From JTS-AC122 sp050246015 (GTDB lineage Bacteria > Planctomycetota > Phycisphaerae > Phycisphaerales > UBA1924), in the NCBI GenBank assembly GCA_050246015.1, contig JBFWWU010000007.1, positions 134,024 to 198,023 on the forward strand: DNA of 64,000 bases, given 5' to 3'. A program made the translations under genes and the position numbers. Shown one piece after another: positions 43,882 to 52,824 of this stretch (position 1 is its first letter; every line of letters begins with the position of its first letter). The notes under the pieces are model-generated. The model was not told the DNA's origin. It ran no database searches and saw only the letters and a program-made list of their open reading frames with translations.

Positions 43882-44468
43882 GCGGTTGTTCCCTCGCCGC
43901 CGGCCGTCGCATCCTGTGTCGCGGCGGGCGAGTTCGTGGACCCGCCCGCTTCGTCCTCGCTCGCCGCACCCGCCGGATCGCCCCCCGGCGCCCGCAGCCG
44001 CGCGTACTCCTCCAGGTTCGCCGACATGCGCTCCAGCCGCGCTTCCGCCTGCGACAGGTCGGTATCCAGGAATCCGCTGAGTCCCTGCACCTCGCCGTGG
44101 TACAGCACGGCTTCATGATCCAGGATCCGCAGCCACCGCCGCACCGACTGCATCTTCGCTTCCGCTTCCGCCAGCATCCGCTTGGCCCGCTCGAGCGTCT
44201 TCTTCTGATCCACTCCGGCGCGCCCGTCGGTATCGCTCGCGACCACGCTCCGGTACATCTCGCTCTTGGCGCGCGTCAGCAACTCCTGCCGCCGGCGCAG
44301 TTCATGCGTCCAGTAGGGCAGCCGATCGTGCTTCAGCCAGACCAGAGTGCGGGAAAGTTCTGACTCGGCCTCGATCAACGCCGCGGCGGCCTCGGCGCGG
44401 TACTTCCCAAGCGCCAGCCGGAACTCCCGCAGGACCGCGATCGATGTGATATTCGCGCTGCCCGACAT
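43878..44468 (-). CDS. coiled-coil protein, middle gene of WXG-like operon
   Basis: A 196-residue soluble protein, almost entirely alpha-helical: AVLREFRLALGKYRAEAAAA at 11-30, then long charged helices to about 160 (KTLERAKRMLAEAEAKMQSV), and a disordered Gly/Ala/Thr-rich tail (164-196). It starts 17 bp after the WXG-like gene and its stop overlaps the next start. No known domain recognised. A chaperone-like or tethering role beside secreted helical hairpins is inference only. Confidence 0.65.
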   Translation of the reverse strand: MSGSANITSIAVLREFRLALGKYRAEAAAALIEAESELSRTLVWLKHDRLPYWTHELRRRQELLTRAKSEMYRSVVASDTDGRAGVDQKKTLERAKRMLAEAEAKMQSVRRWLRILDHEAVLYHGEVQGLSGFLDTDLSQAEARLERMSANLEEYARLRAPGGDPAGAASEDEAGGSTNSPAATQDATAGGEGTTA

Positions 44469-44485
44469 CCGTGCACGCTCCGTTG

Positions 44486-44758
44486 CTATCGCTGCCTGAG
44501 ATAGTCTTCCAGCCGTTCGGCCTTGCGCATCAGGAACGGGATGTGCTGGTTCGACGCCTCGACGAACCGTCCGAGAACCTTGATCGTGTGCTCGAACTCC
44601 TCGGCGAACTTCGCGTGTTCCTGGTCTCGCCAGGTCTGGCTCAGCCCGCTCAGACGCGAATGAAGCGCCCCAAGTTGGGATTCCAGTTCACCGTTGAACC
44701 GCTTGAGATCCTGCGCGAACCGGCGAAGTTCCGCGGGGTCGGCGATTGCCTTTGCCAT
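44486..44758 (-). CDS. WXG100-like small helical protein
   Basis: A 90-residue protein with AGGAG before ATG 44758. It has two helices (ELRRFAQDLKRFNGELESQL and FAEEFEHTIKVLGRFVEASN) joined by a turn LSQTWRDQEHAKF, where Trp-x-Asp sits where WXG100 proteins have Trp-x-Gly. Length equals the type VII secretion substrate family (about 100). The C-terminus ends YLRQR without an obvious YxxxD/E signal. First gene of a three-gene operon. No EssC/EccC-type ATPase is in the window. It may be secreted, or it may be a WxG-fold protein with other use; the family call is by motif and length only. Confidence 0.6.
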   Translation of the reverse strand: MAKAIADPAELRRFAQDLKRFNGELESQLGALHSRLSGLSQTWRDQEHAKFAEEFEHTIKVLGRFVEASNQHIPFLMRKAERLEDYLRQR

Positions 44759-44858
44759 GCACGATTCTCCTGAGCGGCGCCAGACTCGAAATCCGCCCTC
44801 TCCCGCCGATGATTCTAACGGTCTGTTCGCACCGGCACCCCAGCGGGTTCGGGCGGGT

Positions 44859-45029
44859 GTGACCAAGCTATTTCCATCTGAGCCGTTCGGCGCAAGCCGG
44901 CGGGAAGGGGGGGAGGGGGGAGGGGTGGGCGTGCGTGGTCTCATGACTCGCCATCATTCGATCGCGCCGGGCCGCCGGGCGCTCCCACCGGCCGCTTGCG
45001 CGGTTCGGCTCAGAAAATCAGATGGTCAC
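44859..45029 (-). repeat. MITE-like dispersed repeat, copy 1
   Basis: This 171-bp stretch reads as the reverse complement of the element at 56069-56214, with clear sequence similarity. Both ends are inverted: GTGACC...CTGAGCCGTTCGGCGCAAGCCGG at the left and CCGCTTGCGCGGTTCGGCTCAG...GGTCAC at the right. It has no coding capacity. An inserted G-rich run (44893-44929) marks this copy. The 428-bp gap 44759-45186 between divergent genes contains only this element and unremarkable flanks. Confidence 0.7.
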
Positions 45030-45186
45030 AGCCGTTCGGGCTCGATCCGCGCCAACCGCACTCTCCAAAAACCGCCGCGCCGGGGTGAACCCGGGCCCGA
45101 CTTAGGCCGATACCTCGGTACGCGCCGGGGCCGCCGCGGCCTGCGCCACCTCCGCCGCTGCCGCTCCGATTTCTCCCGAGCCCGTG

Positions 45187-46044
45187 ATGAGCACCCCCCA
45201 GACTTCGGCCGCCCGTGTTGCGATGTCCTTCGAGCAGTTCAACCTGCTCCGCGCGATCATCCTCGACCGGGCCGGCATCCACTTCCCGGACGAAAAAAAG
45301 TTCGTGCTTGAAAGCCGCCTCGCCCCCCGCCTCCGCGATCTCCAGATCGACGACTTCGACACCTACTTCTCCTTCCTGACGACCGGTCCGTACCAGGCCG
45401 ACGAGTTCCAGGAGATGATCGACGCCATCACCGTCAACGAAACCGCTTTCTTCCGAGACCCGCCGCAACTCGACGTGTTCCAGAACCAGGTCCTCCCGCA
45501 ACTCATCGAGGCCCGACGGACCACCAAGCGGCTGCGGCTCTGGTCCGCCGCGTGCGCGTCCGGCGAAGAGGCCTACACCCTCGCGTTGATCGTGCACACC
45601 GCGCTGGGCGTGCGACTCGCGGACTGGCGGATCGAAATCCTCGGCACCGACATCTCCGAGCGGGCCATCCGCTCGGCCCGCTCCGCTTCGTACACCGACT
45701 ACGCCGTGCGTTCGACCAGCCCCATTGTCAAGCAGCGCTACTTCCGCACCGACGGGCCCGCCTGGGTCGTGCACCCCGACATCCAGTCGATGGTGCATTT
45801 CGAAGTGCACAACCTCAAGGATCGTCTGGGCATCAAGCGCCACGGCGTCTTTGACGTCATCTTCTGCCGCAACGTCCTGACCTACTTCGGCCCCCAGATG
45901 AAGCAGCACGTCCTCAGGACGCTCGCCGATCAACTGCACCCCGGTGGATTCCTCTTCGTGGCGCCGTCCGACGCTCCTCTGGGCCCCGATCTTCCCTTCG
46001 TCATCGTGCCCGTCGCGCCCGCCGGCTGCTACCGCAAGTCGTAG
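45187..46044 (+). CDS. cheR: CheR-family protein-glutamate methyltransferase
   Basis: A 285-residue SAM-dependent enzyme that methylates chemoreceptor glutamates. An N-terminal helical CheR domain (FEQFNLLRAIILDRAGIHFP) is followed by FSFLTTGPYQADEFQEMIDA and the catalytic domain with WSAACASGEEAYTLALIV (about residues 122-139), ILGTDISERAIRSARSASYT, YFRTDGPAWVVHPDIQSMVH and FDVIFCRNVLTYF. These are the family motifs. ATG 45187 is chosen (a GTG at 45184 is directly before it). It pairs with the response regulator 52 bp downstream; no CheA, CheB or receptor is in the window. Confidence 0.92.
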   Translation: MSTPQTSAARVAMSFEQFNLLRAIILDRAGIHFPDEKKFVLESRLAPRLRDLQIDDFDTYFSFLTTGPYQADEFQEMIDAITVNETAFFRDPPQLDVFQNQVLPQLIEARRTTKRLRLWSAACASGEEAYTLALIVHTALGVRLADWRIEILGTDISERAIRSARSASYTDYAVRSTSPIVKQRYFRTDGPAWVVHPDIQSMVHFEVHNLKDRLGIKRHGVFDVIFCRNVLTYFGPQMKQHVLRTLADQLHPGGFLFVAPSDAPLGPDLPFVIVPVAPAGCYRKS

Positions 46045-46096
46045 CGCCGCCTCAACGCCTCCCGACCACTTCACACCTTCCGCGAGTCCCCACTCC

Positions 46097-46465
46097 ATGA
46101 AGATCATGCTGATCGATAGTTCCAGGACGATGCGCAACATCCAGAGAAGCGTCCTCGCTCAACTCGGGCACACGCAGATCGAAGAGGCCTGCGATGGTCA
46201 GGACGCCATGGCCAAACTCGGCGCCTTCCAGCCCGATCTCATCCTCGTCGATTGGAACATGCCCAACATGGACGGCTTGACCTTCGTGAAGACCTTCCGC
46301 CACACCAACAAGACCACCCCCTTGATCATGGTCACGACCCAGAGCGAAAAATCGCGCGTCATCGAAGCGATCAAGGCGGGCGTCAACAACTACGTCGTCA
46401 AGCCCTTCACCCCGGACCTCCTCAGCCAGCGCATCACCGAAACGCTCGCCCGGCAAGCCGCCTGA
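46097..46465 (+). CDS. CheY-like single-domain response regulator
   Basis: A 122-residue receiver domain from ATG 46097. The acidic pocket has Asp7 (in MLIDSS, where the second acidic residue is Ser), the phosphoacceptor Asp52 in LVDWNMPNMDG, Thr80/Thr81 and Lys102 in VVKPF. No output domain. Length matches CheY. It likely relays a signal to a motor or a pilus system; pairing with CheR suggests chemotaxis-like control, possibly of the pilus machinery encoded at 7512-12029, but that link is inference. Confidence 0.9.
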   Translation: MKIMLIDSSRTMRNIQRSVLAQLGHTQIEEACDGQDAMAKLGAFQPDLILVDWNMPNMDGLTFVKTFRHTNKTTPLIMVTTQSEKSRVIEAIKAGVNNYVVKPFTPDLLSQRITETLARQAA

Positions 46466-46552
46466 ACCCGTGCAGTGCCCGCCCGGCTTCCTCAACATTG
46501 ATCAGCCCCAATCGCACTGGACCCCGCGAGCCCGCGCGCGCACAATAGCGGC

Positions 46553-47911
46553 ATGAACCGCCCCACATCCGGATTGGCTCCGCTGTTGCTCGTAGGGGCG
46601 TCCATTCTCGCCGTGACGCATTGGGACGCAGCCGCCCGCGCCGGTGTGCCCTCCGCCCAACCAGAAAACCCCCCGCCACCCAAGACGCCCCCGCCCAAGG
46701 ACGAGCCAAAGAGCGATCCGCCCGTCGATCCCCCCAAGGACGACCCGGATAAGCCCAGCGATCGTGGCGGGTCCGAAGTCGTGATCTACCTCGTGGGTGG
46801 AAACCGCGTCAGCGGCATCCTGGTTTCCGAACGTCCCGACGCGCTCGTCGTCCGCATCGCCGGCATCGAAACCACATTCAAGTCCGACCTCATCGAACGC
46901 TACGAGGTGCTCAAGCCCATTCTCGAGCGATACCGCGAGATGCGTGCCAGCATCGGCGATGATCCGGACAACATCGCGATCCTCGCCGAGTGGCTCCGCT
47001 CACGTGAGCAACTGGACCTGGCGCTCGAAGAGGTGAGCCGCCTGCTGAGGCTTGAACCCAATCACGTCGAAGGCCGCCGCCTCAAGATCCTGATCGAGAG
47101 CCAGATCGCCCTGCGGAACAAGCCCAAGTCCCCGGCCGGTCCGCTCCCGGCTCGTCCCGACCCCGATGCCAAACGCGACGCCGATCCGCACTTCCCCCTT
47201 CTCACCGACGCCCAGATCAACACCCTCAAGGTCTTCGAGATCGACCTCGACGATCCGCCCCGCGTCTCGATCAAGCGGGACACCATCACGAAGTTGATCC
47301 AGCAGCACGGGGACTCTCCCCACATGCCCACGACGCAGGAAGGGCGCGACGCGCTCTACCGCCAGACGCCCACCGCGATCCTCGACCTGATGTTCAGAGT
47401 CCGGGCCCGCGATCTGTACTCGGAGGTCCAGGTCGCCGATCAGCCCCGATCGATGCGCGCCTTCCGCGATGATGTCCACGCCGCCTGGCTCACCAACGCC
47501 TGCGCCACGACGCAGTGCCACGGCGGGCAGGAGGCCGGTCGGCTCGCGCTCTATCCCTATCGCCCCCGTTCCGACGCCACCGTCTACACCAACTTTCTCA
47601 TCCTCGATCGATTCCGACTCGACGACGGGTCGGCGTTGATCAACTACGACGACCCGGCGCGATCGCCGCTGCTCCAGATCGCCGTCAACCGCAAGCACTC
47701 GACGTTTCCTCATCCCGAGGCGCCGCGCGGGCAGTCCGGACGCGACGGGTTCAAGCCGGTCTTTGACGATGCGCGTGACCCGGGGTTTCGAAAGGCGGTG
47801 AACTGGATCAAGTCCATGTACCGGCCTCATCCAGATTACCCGATCGAATACCAACCTCCGGCGCCGAGTCTCGCTCCCAGCAAAGAGAAGCAGCCCGGGC
47901 CGCCGCGCTAG
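46553..47911 (+). CDS. exported protein with CX4CH motif (possible c-type haem)
   Basis: A 452-residue exported protein. The N-terminal hydrophobic segment (LLLVGASILAVTHWDAAARA) is a signal peptide, followed by a Pro/Lys/Asp-rich linker (38-72). Residues 75-110 form a beta module (VVIYLVGGNRVSGILVSERP), then TPR-like helices (120-185). Residues 320-420 contain ACATTQCHGG, a CX4CH spacing that can bind haem c in some cytochromes, within a planctomycete domain otherwise seen in cytochrome-like proteins. The C-terminus includes HSTFPHPEAPRG. The axial Met or His is not identifiable. Function undetermined. Confidence 0.65.
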   Translation: MNRPTSGLAPLLLVGASILAVTHWDAAARAGVPSAQPENPPPPKTPPPKDEPKSDPPVDPPKDDPDKPSDRGGSEVVIYLVGGNRVSGILVSERPDALVVRIAGIETTFKSDLIERYEVLKPILERYREMRASIGDDPDNIAILAEWLRSREQLDLALEEVSRLLRLEPNHVEGRRLKILIESQIALRNKPKSPAGPLPARPDPDAKRDADPHFPLLTDAQINTLKVFEIDLDDPPRVSIKRDTITKLIQQHGDSPHMPTTQEGRDALYRQTPTAILDLMFRVRARDLYSEVQVADQPRSMRAFRDDVHAAWLTNACATTQCHGGQEAGRLALYPYRPRSDATVYTNFLILDRFRLDDGSALINYDDPARSPLLQIAVNRKHSTFPHPEAPRGQSGRDGFKPVFDDARDPGFRKAVNWIKSMYRPHPDYPIEYQPPAPSLAPSKEKQPGPPR

Positions 47912-48084
47912 CCAGACCCCGCGGGTCTCCCCCGGCCGTCCACGAATTGACGGGCGCGCACGCCGACCGCGGTGCTGCTAAAGTGTTGCAATCGTGTTCG
48001 GCACATCACTGCGGGAACCGCGTTCCCGTGGATGTGGTATCGATATTGATCATCTCTCCCGACGATCTGCCTCGGAGCCCTGGA

Positions 48085-50166
48085 ATGAAGCGAACTGGAA
48101 AACTGGCGGGTAGCGCGTTTCGCGGATCCATGCTCGGCGTGGTGCTCGCACTGGCCCTCACCGGGTGCGAGCGAGAGTCCGCCGAAACCGCGGCGATCGC
48201 CCAGGCCCGGCGCGATATCGCGTACCTCGCCTCGCACGGCGGGCACGCCCCCGAAAACAAGTCGCTCTCCTACGACAAGGTTGTCTCCAACCTGAAACAG
48301 GCGTCTTCGTCCTCGATCCAGGGCGAAGCCGAGGCCGCCAAACTCCTCCGGGCTGAAGCCAACATGCGCGCCGGCGACCTGCTCGCCGGTCAAGCGGCGT
48401 CCGCTGAGCAGGCCGCCCTCGCCAAGATCATCCAACTCCGCGAAACACTCGACCACTGGCGCTACATGAACGCCTCGGCCTCGGCGCTGCGATCGTTTGA
48501 TCCCAAGAGCCTCCTGGACGACATTTCCAAGCAGGCAACCGACAAGGACACGGAGATCGTCGCCGCGGCCGCCGAACTTTCCACCGCCGAGGCCGCCCTC
48601 AACCAGATCCAGTCACAGGCGCGAGAGGCGCAGGAAAAGGCCCGCGCCGAGCACGCCCGCGAGGCCGACCTGCGGGCCCAGGCCGTCGGCAAGTCGCAGG
48701 TCGAGCGCGCCGACCTGGTCACCCGCGCCGTCGAAGCGTCGCGGGCCGGCGACGCCCTGGACAAGCAGGCCTCGGACCTGCTCGCCCAGGCACAGGTGCG
48801 ACAGGCGGAAGTCGACAACGCCAAACTCCTGGTCGATTCGCTCCGCACGCAGCGCACGCTGCTGGACGCGTCGCGCGCCGAAGTCGAGCGGCTCGTTCGC
48901 GTCAACAACGAGCAATCACAGAAAACGCTCGAAGGCGAATCCGCTTCGGAGCGCACGGGCGTCAAGCAGTTGCAGGCGCAGATCGCGCAGCAGGCTTCGG
49001 AACTGGCCGACGTGCGGACCGCCTCGCTCCCCGGCGCCGATCAGACACTCGACGCGCTCTACGACGCCGCCAAGTCTCGCTTTGATACCGCTGCCCGCGA
49101 ACTCTCGGGCGTGAAGGGCTCGGGAACGGGCGGCCGAAGCGCGACGACGACGCTCTCCACGGCCGCCTCCAAGCACGCCGCCGCGGACCTGCTCATCACC
49201 AAGGCGCGGGGTCTGTCGGACTACGCGGCGATCCTGACCGCCCTGGCCGAAGCGACTCCCACGATCCCGGGCGACTTCGCCGCCAAGGCTTCTGCGGCCC
49301 AGTCGGCATACGAAAGCACCCTCAAAGAGGCGTTCGAGGCCTACACCGCCGCCAGCAGCGACTACGCCACCGCCGGCGGACGCGAGCAGATCGAACGCAT
49401 CAAGTCGAGGCTCGAATCCATTTCCGCCACGCTCGCGACGTTCAACCCCAGCACGCCGGCGCCGGCGGACGCGGCGCCGTCCGACGCCGCCACGCCCCCG
49501 GCGGAACCCGGGGTCGCTGACTCCACACCGCCCGCCAACCCCACCCCCACCCCAGCCACCCAGCCGCTGCAGGGACTCGAAGGCGAAGCGATGACCTTCG
49601 CGCAGTCGCTCGGCGAAGCGATCCGCAAGCCCGACCTCCAGGCGTTCGCCGAACATGTCACCTTCCGAAACGACAAGCAGAAAGAGTTCTTCAACAAGAC
49701 GCTCCCGCTTTCCAATAAGAGCATCGAACTCGACAAGGCGGTGAAGGAGCACTTCCACCGGTCGCTCACCGAGATCGCCAAGGAACAGTTGGCCCGCGCC
49801 GGCGCCAGTCAGGCCGGCATGTTCGACGATGCCAACCAGGCCATCCTGTACCTGGGATTCGCCGATCCCTCCGACTTTTCTTTCGCGCCGTCGCCGGACA
49901 ACCCGCAGATCATGCTCCTCTCTTCCACCAGCGGGCAGATCAAAAATCCCATCCGCTTCCGCAAGGGCGATGCCTGGACCATGCTCTTGGACCTCCAGAT
50001 CCCACCCATCGAACTCCGCGATGAGGTCATGCAGGCCATGCTCAAGGCGTACGACTCCGTCATCGACCGCGTGCGGTCGGGGTCGTTCACCGACGCCGAC
50101 CAGATCTTCCCCGCCCTGAGCACCGCGATGATGCAGGCCTACACGAATCCCGGCGATCCGAAATAG
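48085..50166 (+). CDS. large lipoprotein with extended coiled coil
   Basis: A 693-residue lipoprotein: ATG 48085 gives the signal LGVVLALALTGCERES with Cys27 as the lipid site. Residues 65-330 are a very long Ala/Glu/Gln-rich coiled coil (AELSTAEAALNQIQSQAREA and similar), interrupted by Gly/Ser loops. A second helical zone occupies 350-440, and a Pro/Ala/Thr-rich linker 452-485. A globular C-terminal domain covers 490-690, with mixed helices and strands (DAWTMLLDLQIPPIELRDEV). It probably spans the periplasm. Function unknown. It is followed by the HEAT-like gene at 50238, as a probable operon. Confidence 0.68.
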   Translation: MKRTGKLAGSAFRGSMLGVVLALALTGCERESAETAAIAQARRDIAYLASHGGHAPENKSLSYDKVVSNLKQASSSSIQGEAEAAKLLRAEANMRAGDLLAGQAASAEQAALAKIIQLRETLDHWRYMNASASALRSFDPKSLLDDISKQATDKDTEIVAAAAELSTAEAALNQIQSQAREAQEKARAEHAREADLRAQAVGKSQVERADLVTRAVEASRAGDALDKQASDLLAQAQVRQAEVDNAKLLVDSLRTQRTLLDASRAEVERLVRVNNEQSQKTLEGESASERTGVKQLQAQIAQQASELADVRTASLPGADQTLDALYDAAKSRFDTAARELSGVKGSGTGGRSATTTLSTAASKHAAADLLITKARGLSDYAAILTALAEATPTIPGDFAAKASAAQSAYESTLKEAFEAYTAASSDYATAGGREQIERIKSRLESISATLATFNPSTPAPADAAPSDAATPPAEPGVADSTPPANPTPTPATQPLQGLEGEAMTFAQSLGEAIRKPDLQAFAEHVTFRNDKQKEFFNKTLPLSNKSIELDKAVKEHFHRSLTEIAKEQLARAGASQAGMFDDANQAILYLGFADPSDFSFAPSPDNPQIMLLSSTSGQIKNPIRFRKGDAWTMLLDLQIPPIELRDEVMQAMLKAYDSVIDRVRSGSFTDADQIFPALSTAMMQAYTNPGDPK

Positions 50167-50237
50167 CGCGTGGGCTCTCCCCGCTCGGGGCCTGTTCGAT
50201 TGACCGCCCGCCGCGCGCTTCATAGTTTTGACCCCCC

Positions 50238-51395
50238 GTGCTCTTTTCTTCAGTCTCCTGCGATTGGAATGCCCGCTTGATCCTTCAACGAATCATCCAA
50301 AGCCTCGTGCTCGTGCTGGCGGTGTGTTCCTCCTCCAACGTGTTCGCGCAAGGGCTGGCCAAGGACATCCTGACCGCGTCGGAACTGACCGACGCGCACA
50401 AGGCGGCGATCCGGCAGTTCGTCGATCAGAACAAGGACGGGCTCAGCGAAAGCCCCGAAGCCGTCGCCCGGTCCCGCAAGGCGCTCATCGCCAACCTGCA
50501 GAAGGAGCCGAAGATCTCCGTCGCGTTTCGGCTCGAATACGCGCGACTGCTCGGGCCGGTGCTCCGTCCCCTGGCCGCCAGCGACCGTGATGTCAACGCC
50601 ATCAACGCGCTCACGCTCGCCGGCGAACTCGCGACCACCTCCGGGATCGACATCCTGGGCGACCGCCTGGCCGACAAGCGAGCGGCGGTCCGGTTCGCGG
50701 CGGTCGATGGATTCACCGCCACGTTTTCCGCCATTGAAACGACTTCGCCCGCGATCGCCCCCGCGCAGCAGGCCATCCGGGCGATTTCCACGCTCAAGTC
50801 GGCAATGGAGAAGGAGACCGACGCGAACGTCCTGGAGGCGTACTGCCTGGCGCTGCGCGCGGCGACCAAGGTCCCCAGCGCCAAACTCGAGGGCGTGCGC
50901 CCCGCCGCCGTCAAAGCACTTTCCGAGGCCATCAGCGCCCGTGCCCGGGCAACCGACGACGCCACGTATGACTCGGCCTTCCGCCGGTCGGTCAACACCG
51001 CCCGCGAGGCGCTCACGGTCCAGGCGATCAACGAGCCGCAGTTGCCCGGCGACGTCGTCGACGCGGCGGCGGGCATGGCGGGCGACGTGCTGGCCTGCGT
51101 CCTGCGCCGCCTCACCAAGGGCGAACTCGACGTCACCTCCGAGGACCCCAAGGCCACCGAGGCCGCTCTGAAAGTGCGGGCCGACTTTGTCCTCATCGTC
51201 GCTGATGCCGAGAGTTCGATCCAGTGGGCCAACACCGCCAAGGGCGGCAACAACTTCCCTCCGCTCAAACTCGCCGAACTCATTCAGCAGAAAAAAGACT
51301 CCGAGTTCCAGACGGTCGTGCTTCGCCTGATCGGTCCTCAGGGATACCTCACCAACAAGCCGTTCCCCTTCAAGGACGATCATTTCGTCAAATAG
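50238..51395 (+). CDS. exported helical-repeat protein
   Basis: A 385-residue protein. The start is ambiguous: GTG 50238 is the longest start; TTG 50277 would give a cleaner signal peptide (ILQRIIQSLVLVLAVCSSSN). Cleavage is expected after NVFAQG. The mature region contains HEAT-like helical pairs (DILGDRLADKRAAVRFAAVD, DANVLEAYCLALRAATKVPS), and the C-terminus has QTVVLRLIGPQGYLTNKPFP. It resembles the HEAT-like protein at 37847 in layout, but the two are not clearly homologous to the eye. It lies 71 bp downstream of the large lipoprotein. Confidence 0.65.
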   Translation: MLFSSVSCDWNARLILQRIIQSLVLVLAVCSSSNVFAQGLAKDILTASELTDAHKAAIRQFVDQNKDGLSESPEAVARSRKALIANLQKEPKISVAFRLEYARLLGPVLRPLAASDRDVNAINALTLAGELATTSGIDILGDRLADKRAAVRFAAVDGFTATFSAIETTSPAIAPAQQAIRAISTLKSAMEKETDANVLEAYCLALRAATKVPSAKLEGVRPAAVKALSEAISARARATDDATYDSAFRRSVNTAREALTVQAINEPQLPGDVVDAAAGMAGDVLACVLRRLTKGELDVTSEDPKATEAALKVRADFVLIVADAESSIQWANTAKGGNNFPPLKLAELIQQKKDSEFQTVVLRLIGPQGYLTNKPFPFKDDHFVK

Positions 51396-51607
51396 CGCCG
51401 CGGCTCCGGGCGCCCGCATCCCCGCGCGGCTCGACCCGCGCAGCATGCCCGCATCAACTTCATCCACCGCACGCGCCCACTCGCTTGAGTTCGAGCGGCT
51501 CGATACTCTCCGTCTTCTCACCCGGACGCCCCGCGCGAGCACCGGCTTTGCCGGACGCGCGGCCCGCGTGCTTCCGCCATGCCTCCCTTCCCATCAGGAG
51601 TTGACTG

Positions 51608-52564
51608 ATGCCAAGCCCCAAGCCGTTCGTCGGGATCGATCTCGGCGGCACCAACATGCAGATCGGCGTCGTCGATAAGTCCGGCGTGGTGCTCGGCCGC
51701 GCACGCAAGAAGACCAACGCCGACCAGGGGAAAGACCGCGTCATCGAGCGCCTCGTCGAAGGCGTCCAGGAAGCCTGCACGCAGGCGGGAACAACCGCCG
51801 CGCAACTCGGCGGGCTGGGAATCGGCGCCCCGGGCGCCGTTGATCCCAATCTCGGCGTCGTCCTCGAAGCCGTCAACCTGAGATGGAACGACGTCCCGCT
51901 CGCCAAGATCCTCAAGAGCAAACTCAGCACCCCCGTCTACGTCGAGAACGACGTGAACGTCGCGGTCTACGGCGAATGGAAGCACGGCTCCGGTCGCGGC
52001 GCGACCGACATCCTCGGCATCTGGATGGGCACCGGTGTCGGCGGCGGGCTCGTGCTCAACAGCGCCCTGTACAGCGGCGCCTTCTTCACCGCCGGCGAAA
52101 TCGGGCATACCACGCTCTTCCCCGGCGCGGCCATGGGAACCCGCTCGCTGGAACAGAACTGCTCGCGCACCGCGGTTGCCGACCGGATCATCCGCCTGAT
52201 CCGCTCCAACTACCCATCGTCCCTCGCCCCCACCGTGATGGAAGAAGGGCAGATCAAGTCCAAGGCGATCGCCGAGGCGTTCCGCAGCGGCGACGAACTC
52301 ACCATCCGCGTGATCGACGAAGTCGCCGTTCTCGTCGGAATCGCCGCCGCCAATGTGGTGACGCTCCTCTCCCTGCCGCGCGTGATTCTCGGCGGCGGCC
52401 TCACCGAGGCCATCGGTAAGCCCCTCGTCTCGCTCGTCAAGAAAACCGTGCGGGAATACGCCTTCCCCGATCGCTGCAAACAGGTCGAAGTCCTGGCGAG
52501 CGAACTGGAGGACGACGCCGGACTGATCGGTGCGGCCATGCTCGCGCGCGAACAACTTTCTTGA
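51608..52564 (+). CDS. ROK-family sugar kinase (glucokinase-like), lacking the zinc cysteines
   Basis: A 318-residue kinase of the ROK (repressor, ORF, kinase) family, likely phosphorylating a hexose with ATP. AGGAG precedes the ATG. GIDLGGTNMQIGVV (8-21) is the phosphate-binding signature. The catalytic region VENDVNVAVYGEWKHGSG (about 113-130) holds the active Asp, and GTGVGGGLVLN and GEIGHTTLFPG (near 158) follow. The usual CxCGxxGCxE zinc motif after that is replaced by MGTRSLEQNCSRTAV, with a single Cys. Substrate is uncertain. It follows the 50238 gene after a spacer of about 210 bp without recognisable features. Confidence 0.88.
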   Translation: MPSPKPFVGIDLGGTNMQIGVVDKSGVVLGRARKKTNADQGKDRVIERLVEGVQEACTQAGTTAAQLGGLGIGAPGAVDPNLGVVLEAVNLRWNDVPLAKILKSKLSTPVYVENDVNVAVYGEWKHGSGRGATDILGIWMGTGVGGGLVLNSALYSGAFFTAGEIGHTTLFPGAAMGTRSLEQNCSRTAVADRIIRLIRSNYPSSLAPTVMEEGQIKSKAIAEAFRSGDELTIRVIDEVAVLVGIAAANVVTLLSLPRVILGGGLTEAIGKPLVSLVKKTVREYAFPDRCKQVEVLASELEDDAGLIGAAMLAREQLS

Positions 52565-52751
52565 GCGTCCTCACTCGCGCCGCTCCAGTAATCAGCATCC
52601 GTCGGTTTTGCGTATATTTGGATATGTGGATCTCAAAGTATTCAATACCGCGGTGTCATCTGCCTGACCGAACTGAAAATCAAATTCAAAAACCCGAATA
52701 ATACCGAGACCACTCGGATTCTTTAAGGTAAACTATCGGGGAGTTCTTCCA

Positions 52752-52783
52752 GCGGCGAGTTCTCGCCGCGACCAAATCTGGTC
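52752..52783 (+). other. paired hairpins in leader of prepilin-like gene
   Basis: GCGGCGAG-TT-CTCGCCGC (52752-52769) and GACCA-AATC-TGGTC (52770-52783) form two adjacent hairpins 41 bases before ATG 52825. They lie in the AT-rich 260 bp spacer 52565-52824, which otherwise shows no gene. Confidence 0.4.
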
Positions 52784-52824
52784 ATGATGCACGTTCGATA
52801 CCGTCGGTAGAAAGGAATCGTTCC

